The position numbers were made by a program, and so were the translations under genes. The notes under the pieces are model-generated. The model had not been told where the DNA came from. It saw only the letters and a program-made list of their open reading frames with translations, and did no database searches. A stretch of DNA of 10,176 nucleotides from Ignavibacteriales bacterium (GTDB taxonomy: Bacteria; Bacteroidota; Ignavibacteria; Ignavibacteriales; Melioribacteraceae): the NCBI GenBank assembly GCA_020059785.1, contig JAGVBL010000424.1:1-10176 (forward strand), in the 5' to 3' direction. Position 1 is the stretch's first letter, and each line of letters begins with the position of its first letter. Shown here one piece after another: positions 1 to 6,348 of this stretch.

Positions 1-435
1 CTGAATGTTGCCACCCGTAATAATTTGAAAGAGTGATTGATTGATAAAATAAACTATTGCGAATATTGGAATGTAAAACAAGAAGTAATAACAGAGTATT
101 AGAGATATCCAGGCAAGAATAAAAAAAGGCATTGCAACTTTTTCGTATACAAATTTTTTATAACATAGTCCTAACAGAAACGCACCAAACATATGTTGTA
201 ATATTACATAAACTATAAGGTCCGGTGTCGGATGATAAATAGAAGCAATGGCACCGATAATAATTCCACCAGCCGGGCCGGTTATGGCAGAACCAATTAC
301 AATAAAAATTTGACGTGCATCGATTAGAATTGAGGTTCCGGGGATTGTAAAAAACAAATCCGCTATAATTAATATTAATGCTAACAAACCAAAAATAACT
401 GCCAGAAATAAATTTCTACCATTGATTGTTTTCAT
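1..435 (-). CDS. N-terminal part of a multi-pass membrane protein, probably a 5TMR-LYT-type sensor (runs off the window)
   Basis: An open frame of 145 codons starts at the ATG complementary to 433-435 and stays open to base 1, so the C-terminal part is missing. The start is supported by a near-perfect Shine-Dalgarno (AGGAGGTG) five bases upstream. The protein is strongly hydrophobic, with about four to five membrane segments at residues 9-30, 42-66, 72-91 and 102-130. Between the first two segments it carries an Asp-Ala-Arg at 39-41, followed by Gly-Pro-Ala-Gly-Gly at 53-57 and Gly-Ala-Ile-Ala-Ser-Ile-Tyr at 61-67. That spacing resembles the D-x-R...GGP..G...G..A.iyR signature I know from 5TMR-LYT modules, which sit at the N-terminus of LytS-like histidine kinases and some GGDEF proteins. 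If so, the missing part would be a kinase or cyclase domain. An ECF-type substrate-binding membrane protein is the main alternative. It is co-directional with the sugar operon but separated from it by decayed genes. Confidence 0.6.
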   Translation of the reverse strand, partial: MKTINGRNLFLAVIFGLLALILIIADLFFTIPGTSILIDARQIFIVIGSAITGPAGGIIIGAIASIYHPTPDLIVYVILQHMFGAFLLGLCYKKFVYEKVAMPFFILAWISLILCYYFLFYIPIFAIVYFINQSLFQIITGGNIQ

Positions 436-440
436 TCGGT

Positions 441-448
441 CACCTCCT
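441..448 (-). promoter_or_regulatory. Strong ribosome binding site of the membrane-protein gene
   Basis: Read on the minus strand this is AGGAGGTG, almost fully complementary to the 16S rRNA 3' end, with five bases before the ATG at 435. It fixes the start of the partial membrane protein. Confidence 0.85.
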
Positions 449-496
449 GATTCAATAATATCCCTCTTGTTGCTTTCTCTATTTTCTTCAAAAATA

Positions 497-521
497 TTTT
501 CAGATAAAAGTAAACTGAAAA
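497..521. repeat. Short inverted repeat upstream of the membrane-protein gene
   Basis: Arms TTTTCAG (497-503) and CTGAAAA (515-521) are exact inverted copies separated by 11 bases, about 60-85 bases upstream of the ATG at 435. The position would suit an operator. Chance occurrence in AT-rich DNA is also quite possible, and only one copy was seen. Confidence 0.25.
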
Positions 522-756
522 AAATACAGAGATAATCCCGCAGCTAAGATATAAATCACATTGCTTTTAAATAGATATTACCAGTACAGTATATCATTGA
601 CCGTTAATACAATAAAACTAATTACAAAAGAGAAAGGAATATTTTCCAATTCTAATTTAATCAAAAAGGAAATTAATAATTTCGCGTTACGACATGATTT
701 TAAAACAAATATGATGAAGTTTGGAGGATTTGACCCGTTCCAATAATTTTAGCAAC

Positions 757-1023
757 TCATTTAAATCTGTAAGCCCCACCAAACGGCAGCCACGAAAAAG
801 TAAACCCAAGTATTACATTTCCATTCTGTCCATAAGCTCCCCATAATCCGGGAGATATTTTACCAATCTTAATTATCCCCGGATATAAGTTAATATTTAC
901 CATATAATCGGTTTTAATTGTAATTGAAAGACTTGCTAACAACGAATTATTCTTATCATAAAAGACACCAAGGTTACCAACAAGTCCTAAGGTTTTTTTA
1001 TTAGTTTTTTCATCATTACTAAT
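757..1023 (-). pseudogene. 3' remnant of an unidentified, beta-rich protein (possibly outer-membrane)
   Basis: An open frame of 88 codons ends at the TGA complementary to 757-759. In-frame stops lie just upstream of 1023, and there is no ATG near its beginning; the first in-frame ATG is the complement of 901-903. The 61-codon version starting at TTG 942 has no ribosome binding site. The peptide alternates hydrophobic and polar residues, is rich in Gly, Tyr and Phe, and ends Gly-Ala-Tyr-Arg-Phe-Lys, a composition like the last strands of a beta-barrel. The lack of a start and the decayed esterase just upstream suggest a 3' fragment left by a deletion or insertion. I do not recognise the family. 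It might instead be a small unrelated ORF or noise. Confidence 0.4.
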
Positions 1024-1046
1024 TTAATGCGCCTTAGGCGTATTAA
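1024..1046. repeat. 23-nt near-perfect palindrome at the junction of two gene remnants
   Basis: The arms are TTAATGCGCC (1024-1033) and GGCGTATTAA (1037-1046) around a TTA loop. Nine of ten positions are complementary and the tenth is a G-T pair. The core CGCC/GGCG stands out in an AT-rich setting. No T-run follows on either strand, so it is not a standard intrinsic terminator. It sits between the end of the esterase remnant and the beginning of the beta-rich remnant. Confidence 0.5.
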
Positions 1047-1067
1047 CCCCTTATTTCGCTTGTGTTT

Positions 1068-1430
1068 CTATAGTTTGCGTAACTTCAGAACATTAACATC
1101 TTTATTGTCCCAGGTTACACCGACAATTACAATTTCCGGAATAAAACCATCATAGTACTGAGACCCAAAGATTGAGTTAATAAGCGGGAAGTCCCATTGA
1201 GAATCGACAACAAAAAGTACTGGGAATTTTCTGTTTACCTTATCATAGAACCTAGGCAGATGAATGTGAAGTTCATACTCCTGATTCATAATTTTTGAAA
1301 ATATTTTTTGAACCTGAGTTCCTTTGATTTCTACGTTCGGCGGATTGGGATTGAAAACAGTAAATACTTCTTGACCGGGGCTAAGTGAGTTGAATTAAAA
1401 TAGAGCAGCAATGATTAAGTGTCTTTTCAT
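1068..1430 (-). pseudogene. Secreted esterase (PF00756-like), truncated and interrupted by a nonsense codon
   Basis: Translation from the ATG at 1430 gives MKRHLIIAALF, a TAA stop (complement of 1395-1397), then in the same frame FNSLSPGQEVF and a further 98 codons to a TAG at 1068-1070. The beginning looks like a signal peptide with a stop inside it. A GGGGG-AT stretch upstream could serve as the ribosome binding site. The downstream part contains YELHIHLPRFYDK, KFPVLFVVDSQWDF, FGSQYYDGFIPEIVIVGVTW and LKLRK. These match the N-terminal part of secreted alpha/beta-hydrolase esterases of the esterase-D type. The expected remainder, including the Gly-x-Ser-x-Gly nucleophile elbow and the later Asp/His, is absent in all three minus frames, so an active enzyme is not possible. 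An internal ATG at 1289 would only give a 73-residue stub. It begins 18 nt after the UroD-family gene, so it was probably the last operon gene, perhaps an acetyl- or feruloyl-esterase acting on hemicellulose (inference). Confidence 0.85.
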
Positions 1431-1448
1431 ATCATCCCCCGATAATTT

Positions 1449-2477
1449 TTATAATTTCTTTACTGTATTTATAAATGCATTTATGTTTTCTGTCTTAACA
1501 CCGGGAGGCATTCCGCCACCGCACGACATAATTATTCTGTTTCTACTACTCAATGACTTTATCAACTCCGATGTTGTTTTAATAACCTCGTCCTTTGTTC
1601 CTGAAGCAAGCACATCACGCGGAGGGATATTACCGAGCAATGTAATTTTATTCTGTGTTAATTCTTTCAACTCATTTAGAGTAATATCGAATCCCATGTT
1701 AAAAAGGTTTATCCCCATCTTGGGTAAAAAAGGTGCAGATACTTTGCATGGTGCATCGTTATGAAGAAATTTTATTGAAACGTCAGTATCATATAATTCC
1801 TTAAAATACGGCAATCCGAAAGTTTTAAATTCCTCTTCGCCGATAAATCCAATTATATCATCAAGGAGAAAGATTCCATCAATTGATGGAAATGTTTCGC
1901 GCTGAAGTTCAATCCAGTTCTTTAGAAAATTTGTAATCTTTCTAACAAGTTTGTCGGCGTTCTCGGGTTCAGAAATCATCATCATCAAAAATTCTGTAGT
2001 GCCCATTAGATAATTAGCTATGTTAAGAGGACCCCGCGCAACGGCAAAACGAATTTTATGACCGGCATCTTCAATCTTCGGCTGTGCTATTTTCAAACGG
2101 TTAAGAACAAATGGAAGCAATCCATCGGTTCTCGGATCCGGATCAATCAAAGAATCGATTTCATCGGATGAGTTGATTACAATGTGAGCATGCGGGAATT
2201 CATCCAGCGGAAAAGTACATCTTGCACCGAATGCAGAAGGTTCCGTGCACATTCCATATTCCGACCAGAATCCGGGCAGAAACATAACATCGGGGAAAGT
2301 ATTAATTGCTTTAAGATTTGCATCAAGCCATAACTGATCATTGGAAAAGTAATCGATGATTCTTATTCCATACCAGTTAGGAAGCCAGGGGCAATCAATT
2401 ATAAAACCGGCTGGAAGCGGATTAACATCTTCTCCTTTAACAACTTTCTTTAATAATTCCCATTGATGATCTGTCAT
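1449..2477 (-). CDS. Uroporphyrinogen decarboxylase-family protein (PF01208), not HemE; function unknown
   Basis: This 342-residue protein is complete, with a GGAGGG site four bases before the ATG. It has no signal peptide and should be cytoplasmic. The overall pattern fits the URO-D superfamily (TIM barrel), close to COG0407/MtaA-like branches: a CPWLPNW segment at 29-35, GFWSEYGMCTEPSAFGA at 69-85, LLDDIIGF at 204-211, HND at 239-241, LLGNIPPRD at 280-288 and SCGGGMPPGVKTENI at 318-332. The substrate-binding Arg-rich N-terminus of true HemE (LRQAGRY-like) is absent, so haem synthesis is unlikely. In methylcobamide:thiol methyltransferases of this family zinc is held by a His-x-Cys and a later Cys. 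Here His239 and Cys319 are candidates, but the middle position is Asp241. Cys244 is nearby. It follows the GH43 gene by 57 nt, inside the pentose operon, suggesting a role linked to plant-polysaccharide breakdown. No corrinoid protein gene is in the window, so a methyltransferase role is only a guess. Confidence 0.85.
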   Translation of the reverse strand: MTDHQWELLKKVVKGEDVNPLPAGFIIDCPWLPNWYGIRIIDYFSNDQLWLDANLKAINTFPDVMFLPGFWSEYGMCTEPSAFGARCTFPLDEFPHAHIVINSSDEIDSLIDPDPRTDGLLPFVLNRLKIAQPKIEDAGHKIRFAVARGPLNIANYLMGTTEFLMMMISEPENADKLVRKITNFLKNWIELQRETFPSIDGIFLLDDIIGFIGEEEFKTFGLPYFKELYDTDVSIKFLHNDAPCKVSAPFLPKMGINLFNMGFDITLNELKELTQNKITLLGNIPPRDVLASGTKDEVIKTTSELIKSLSSRNRIIMSCGGGMPPGVKTENINAFINTVKKL

Positions 2478-2534
2478 GCTACCCTCCGGTTATTTTTAAT
2501 TTCCCTTTCTTATAAGTAAGCTTTATTACAATTT

Positions 2535-4220
2535 TTATTTGTACATATCATCATTGCCGTTATATTCAAACCAATCATAATAAGCTGTGTTATTAACTGG
2601 TTTACCAAGTGAAGTTGCATACATTCCGAACACGCAACCTGTAAAATCCCGCGGTATCTGAACTCTTAAAAATGATGCATCCATTTTCCCGATAAACTTC
2701 CAATCTTCCTTTTCAAATGAATAGTAGAATGAATAATAATCACCATCTGTTTCTATCTTCAGATTAATCTTCTCATTAATTTTTTCTTCAGGGATTTCAA
2801 ACTGATTTATCAATTCCATTTCATCATCTGATTGCGGTTTATCTAATGAACGGTATAGTTGAACAACTTCCTTTCCGTCTACAATTGATTTACAGATGTA
2901 ATAGAAACACGTTTCATTTAGAAAAACAATCAGTCCGGCTTTTTCATTTTCTGATAATGGATTAAATAAAACCGAAGTACTTGCAAATCCTTTATTATGC
3001 TGCTGACGTCTTGCAATAAAACCCGGATTCATTTTGCCGGCAACTGTTTCCGGTTTTAGTTTAATTGAAAGAAAACCTTTTTTTGAATTTGAGTAGTGCC
3101 ACTTTTCGTGAGGAGTTCGTAAGAAAATCCAGCTTGGATGGAGAATATCTGTATCAAATTCATCTCTGATTGTAAAATTACCCGAATAAGGAATATCAAC
3201 CTTTTCAGATAAAGGATAAATCGGTAAAGGGTAATAGAATTGAATTTCTTCAAATTCAGGATTAATTACAGGCCAGCCGTCAATCCATTTAACCGGCGCA
3301 AGAAATGTTTCTCTACCCGTGTAATAATTTCCATTGTGCGGTCTGCACGCTAAAAAGACCGACCACCAGTTTCCATCATTGGTTTGAACAAAATCCGCAT
3401 GTCCTGCACAAGTAACAGGAAATTTCCGGTTTGGATCTAAATGGCGCTGCGTAAGAATGGGATTTTTATCATATGGAATATATGGACCATTTACTTTATC
3501 ACTCCGTAGAATTACCTGTGAATGATCTTCTGCAGTTCCGCCTTCCGCCGCTGTAAGAAAGTATTTACCATTTATTTTATAAATGTGAGGTCCTTCAATC
3601 CAGACCGGTTTTGTTGAAATATCAACTCCGCCGTTTATCAAAATAATCGGTTCACTTATAACTTTCATATTAACGATATCGAATTCAACCATTCGAACAG
3701 TTCTATGTCCGGAGTATAAAGGTTTGTTATCGGGTGCATCGCTATTGTATGTTATATAAGTTCTTCCGTCATCATCAAAAAATAATGAAGGGTCAATTCC
3801 ATTAATTTCCGGAAGCCATGTTAAATTTGACCAGGGACCTTCCGGCTTATCAGCACTCACAATAAAATTACCGCCTCCATCAACAAGTGTACACGTTACA
3901 TAAAACTTTCCATTACTATATCTTATTGCCGGTGCAAATATTGCACGCGATACTCCAAATCCATCCAGATTTAATTGTTCCGGTCTGTCTAGAACATGCC
4001 CTATCAATTTCCAGTTAACTAAATCTTTGCTGTGAAAAACAGGAATACCGGGAAAATAAGCGAATGTAGAGTTAACGATATAATAATCGCCACCGACCTT
4101 ACAAATGCTTGGGTCAGGATAAAATCCGGCAAGAATTGGATTTACAATTTTTTTTTCTTCGCTTGAACAAGAAATAATTGTGATGGTAAATAAGATTATT
4201 ATTATAAAAAATCTGTTCAT
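2535..4220 (-). CDS. Secreted GH43 lipoprotein, beta-xylosidase / alpha-L-arabinofuranosidase type
   Basis: Taken from the ATG at 4220, this is a 561-residue protein. This start has a GGAGAG site five bases upstream and gives a lipoprotein signal (MNRFFIIIILFTITIISC, lipidated Cys18), so the enzyme is probably anchored in the envelope facing outward. The in-frame ATG at 4268 would add 16 residues, overlaps the HAD stop as ATGA and lacks a binding site. The five-bladed beta-propeller of GH43 covers about residues 25-340. Its three expected acids are visible: general base Asp36 in FYPDPS, pKa-modulating Asp143 in NGIDPSLFFDD, and general acid Glu209 in WIEGPHIYK. The C-terminal part, from about residue 350, looks like the GH43_C2 beta-sandwich, with GFIARRQQH, TSVLFNP and a closing AYYDWFEYNG. 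It probably removes arabinose or xylose from arabinoxylan or oligosaccharides, feeding the transporter and arabinose enzymes encoded upstream. Substrate (xyloside versus arabinofuranoside) and GH43 subfamily cannot be settled by eye. Confidence 0.92.
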   Translation of the reverse strand: MNRFFIIIILFTITIISCSSEEKKIVNPILAGFYPDPSICKVGGDYYIVNSTFAYFPGIPVFHSKDLVNWKLIGHVLDRPEQLNLDGFGVSRAIFAPAIRYSNGKFYVTCTLVDGGGNFIVSADKPEGPWSNLTWLPEINGIDPSLFFDDDGRTYITYNSDAPDNKPLYSGHRTVRMVEFDIVNMKVISEPIILINGGVDISTKPVWIEGPHIYKINGKYFLTAAEGGTAEDHSQVILRSDKVNGPYIPYDKNPILTQRHLDPNRKFPVTCAGHADFVQTNDGNWWSVFLACRPHNGNYYTGRETFLAPVKWIDGWPVINPEFEEIQFYYPLPIYPLSEKVDIPYSGNFTIRDEFDTDILHPSWIFLRTPHEKWHYSNSKKGFLSIKLKPETVAGKMNPGFIARRQQHNKGFASTSVLFNPLSENEKAGLIVFLNETCFYYICKSIVDGKEVVQLYRSLDKPQSDDEMELINQFEIPEEKINEKINLKIETDGDYYSFYYSFEKEDWKFIGKMDASFLRVQIPRDFTGCVFGMYATSLGKPVNNTAYYDWFEYNGNDDMYK

Positions 4221-4225
4221 TCGGG

Positions 4226-4233
4226 CTCTCCTT
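4226..4233 (-). promoter_or_regulatory. Ribosome binding site selecting the GH43 start
   Basis: On the minus strand it reads AAGGAGAG, five bases before the ATG at 4220. It favours this start over the in-frame ATG at 4268, which has no such site, and it places the lipoprotein signal at the very N-terminus. Confidence 0.75.
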
Positions 4234-4264
4234 TTCAACTTAGAAAAAAGGTTTTGCAAAAATT

Positions 4265-4852
4265 TCATTCACAGTCAAATAAACGAATGTCTGTAGCGAG
4301 CATACCAGCACTCTTAGCAGCTTCTAATCCAAGTTCACCATCTTCAAAGACCTGGCAGAATTTCGGTTCAACATTCATACGTCTTGCAGCTTCCAGGAAC
4401 ATATCCGGTGCGGGTTTCGATTTTAGTTTATCATCTGCCGTAATAATTGCTTTGAACAAATGACGGATTCCGAGGTCTTCGAGCTGAACATTAACTGTTT
4501 TTCTCGATCCGCCCGAAGCAACTGCCATAGGTAATTTATCTCTGTATTCAAAAACAATATCAACAACATGTTCAATCGGTTTAAATTCTGTCCTGTGCAT
4601 ATAAAAATAGTCATACTTTGTTTTTAAAACTTTATCAATATTGATATCAGCATTATAATGCTTGGAATAGAGTTCCAATATTTCGTTGCTGGGCATTCCT
4701 TTTTTTGAATCGAAGAATTCAAAATTCCAGGTAAGACCTGCATCATTAATTGCAAATTCCCATGCCTTTATATGTAGCGGCATCGAATCTACCAGAGTGC
4801 CGTCGCAATCGAATATAAGCCCTCTGATAAATTCAGGTACCTCAATCTTCAT
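4265..4852 (-). CDS. HAD-superfamily sugar-phosphate phosphatase / beta-phosphoglucomutase-like protein
   Basis: This 195-residue protein has all four HAD motifs: motif I FDCDGTLVDS with nucleophile Asp15 and acid/base Asp17, motif II Ser113 in VASGGS, motif III Lys146 in KSKPAPD, and motif IV Glu170-Asp171 in VFEDGELGLEAA. The helical cap (about residues 25-95) lies between motifs I and II, as in the beta-phosphoglucomutase/YniC subfamily. Motif IV has Gly where most relatives have Ser (EDS), a mild departure. AAGGAGG lies only three bases before the ATG, closer than usual, but no other start fits. It lies 12 nt after the isomerase gene. In this operon it most likely dephosphorylates a sugar phosphate, for example to limit pentose-phosphate accumulation, or acts as a mutase on a disaccharide product. 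That role is inferred from position; the motifs show only a phosphatase or phosphomutase. Confidence 0.85.
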   Translation of the reverse strand: MKIEVPEFIRGLIFDCDGTLVDSMPLHIKAWEFAINDAGLTWNFEFFDSKKGMPSNEILELYSKHYNADINIDKVLKTKYDYFYMHRTEFKPIEHVVDIVFEYRDKLPMAVASGGSRKTVNVQLEDLGIRHLFKAIITADDKLKSKPAPDMFLEAARRMNVEPKFCQVFEDGELGLEAAKSAGMLATDIRLFDCE

Positions 4853-4864
4853 TTGCCTCCTTAA

Positions 4865-6343
4865 TTAAAACGGATTTTCAGATGGATAATAAACACCTTT
4901 AGGATAATTGAAGAAGATTTCTTTTACACCGAGCATTTTACTTGCATCAAAAAGTGTCTTTGAAGAATGTTTGAATGCTACTGCTGTATGGTGAGGAAAT
5001 CTCTTCTCAATTAAAACATGACGGTAAAATCTTCCCATTTCATTTATAGCAAATACACCAATTGATCCGAACGATTTAGGATTGATATTCAACACTTCTC
5101 CATTTGCAACGTAAGCACGTACCTGTGCATCGGATGTTGATTGAATTCTGAAAATAGAGATTGGTCCTGATTTAATTTGTCCTTCCAGTGTTCCTCTTGT
5201 AATGTTTGGATCTTTACCCGGTTCCATCAAGCGATGCATAATAAGTTGATATTGCATAACCGGTTGAACAAGACAACCGGCAGATGTATTACCGCAATGG
5301 AAACCCATCCACAAATCATTAAGTGAATAATTCCCAATAATGTTTTTGTTCTCTTCATACATATCTTTAGGAACAGTGTTATTAATATCCAGAATTGCCG
5401 GAGGCATTTCTGTTGCACAGATGGCCATGTATTCGCTAAGTGCACCATAAATATCAGCTTCGCAAGCAACCGGAACACCGCGAGCTGCAAGACGTGAATT
5501 CAAATAACACGGAACATGTCCGAAATATTTTTCGAATGCGGGCCAGCACTTATTTGCAAATGCACCGTAACTCGAAGCACCAAGGTTTGCATTCATAAAT
5601 TTTTCTAAAGCCAATTCATACTGGGCAAGTTTCTCAATTAAATCCGGATATGTATTTCCCTTTTTCAATTCACCCGCCATTTCCTCAGCAATTTTTTTGA
5701 TCTCCGGATTTCCTTTTTCTGCCTGAACAATATCAAGCAGATCAAGTTCGCTGTTTTCCATTATCTCCACACCAAGATCGAACAAAGGTTGAATTGGTGC
5801 ATGACATGTTAGAAAATCGAATGGACGCGGACCGAATGAAATTATTTTAAGATTACGAACACCAATAACAACTCTTGCAACAGGAATAAATTCTGCTAAC
5901 ATTTTTGTTATGTCTGAAGCATCACCAACCGGGTATTCCGGAATGTGAGGATTTAACCTCCGGAGACCAAGATTATAAGAAGCACTTAAGAGACCGCAAT
6001 AAGCATCGCCACGGCCATTTATTAAATCCTTGCCTGTATCTTCAGCGGCAGCAGTTATCATAACAGGTCCGTTAAATTTTTGTGCAAGCAAAGTAGTTGG
6101 TCCTTCCGGTCCAAAATTTCCGAGATAAAGTGCAAGAGCATTTATTTCTTTTTGTTTCAATTCATCCAAAGCTTTTAATACGTCGCGCTCATTTTCAATT
6201 ATAGTTTCTATTTCAATAACAGGTACATTCTGTTTTTTGCATTCAGCAATTACATTTTGTCTCCGTTTTTTAGAAAGTTCTATCGGAAAGCAATCGCGGC
6301 TAACGGCTACAAGTCCTAATTTTACATCTGGAATGTTCTGCAT
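4865..6343 (-). CDS. L-fucose/L-arabinose isomerase-family enzyme, probable L-arabinose isomerase
   Basis: This 492-residue, signal-free protein belongs to the L-fucose isomerase-like superfamily (COG2407 type), not to the classical AraA sequence family. Candidate Mn2+ ligands by family pattern are Glu295 in ACEADIYGALSEY, Asp319 in ILDINN and one of the paired His451/His452 in FPHHTAVAFKH near the C-terminus. A second conserved-looking site is His349-Cys350 in GFHCGNTSAGC. These enzymes interconvert aldoses and ketoses (L-fucose/D-arabinose to fuculose/ribulose, and L-arabinose to L-ribulose in some branches). The neighbours argue for L-arabinose to L-ribulose: the next steps, L-ribulokinase and L-ribulose-5-phosphate 4-epimerase, are directly upstream and no AraA is seen. 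Its AAGGAG (6352-6357) lies in the last codons of araD, so the two genes are probably translationally coupled. L-fucose or D-arabinose as substrate remains possible. Confidence 0.85.
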   Translation of the reverse strand: MQNIPDVKLGLVAVSRDCFPIELSKKRRQNVIAECKKQNVPVIEIETIIENERDVLKALDELKQKEINALALYLGNFGPEGPTTLLAQKFNGPVMITAAAEDTGKDLINGRGDAYCGLLSASYNLGLRRLNPHIPEYPVGDASDITKMLAEFIPVARVVIGVRNLKIISFGPRPFDFLTCHAPIQPLFDLGVEIMENSELDLLDIVQAEKGNPEIKKIAEEMAGELKKGNTYPDLIEKLAQYELALEKFMNANLGASSYGAFANKCWPAFEKYFGHVPCYLNSRLAARGVPVACEADIYGALSEYMAICATEMPPAILDINNTVPKDMYEENKNIIGNYSLNDLWMGFHCGNTSAGCLVQPVMQYQLIMHRLMEPGKDPNITRGTLEGQIKSGPISIFRIQSTSDAQVRAYVANGEVLNINPKSFGSIGVFAINEMGRFYRHVLIEKRFPHHTAVAFKHSSKTLFDASKMLGVKEIFFNYPKGVYYPSENPF

Positions 6344-6348
6344 AAGTA

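Larger units (their letters stand above)
436..756. other. Non-coding stretch between the decayed genes and the membrane-protein gene
   Basis: This very AT-rich stretch has no credible gene. The longest plus-strand frame (561-746, 61 codons) starts with TTG, has no Shine-Dalgarno and matches no family I recognise. The minus strand has frequent stops. It probably carries the promoter of the membrane-protein gene at 435. I saw no convincing terminator: a 5-bp inverted repeat (TTGGA/TCCAA, about 721-744) is too weak. Confidence 0.5.

Noticed and set aside
721..744. TTGGA/TCCAA hairpin as a terminator
   Set aside because: The stem is five base pairs with a 13-base loop, too weak to support.
561..746. 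Plus-strand open frame of 61 codons
   Set aside because: It starts with TTG, has no Shine-Dalgarno, matches no family I recognise and lies in AT-rich non-coding DNA.
1024..1046. Palindrome as an intrinsic transcription terminator
   Set aside because: No run of T follows the stem on either strand, and the GC core is only four base pairs.
1020..1060. Palindrome region as an integron attC site (it contains CCTTAGGCG, similar to the end of some attC repeats)
   Set aside because: The GTTRRRY/RYYYAAC core sites are not present in the right places, the element is too short and no integrase or cassette series is seen.
1411..1764. Plus-strand open frame of 117 codons
   Set aside because: It is antisense to the UroD-family gene, whose reading frame has clear family motifs; the plus-strand protein has none.
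1449..2477. HemE, true uroporphyrinogen decarboxylase
   Set aside because: The characteristic Arg-rich N-terminal substrate motif is missing and the gene lies in a sugar operon without haem genes.
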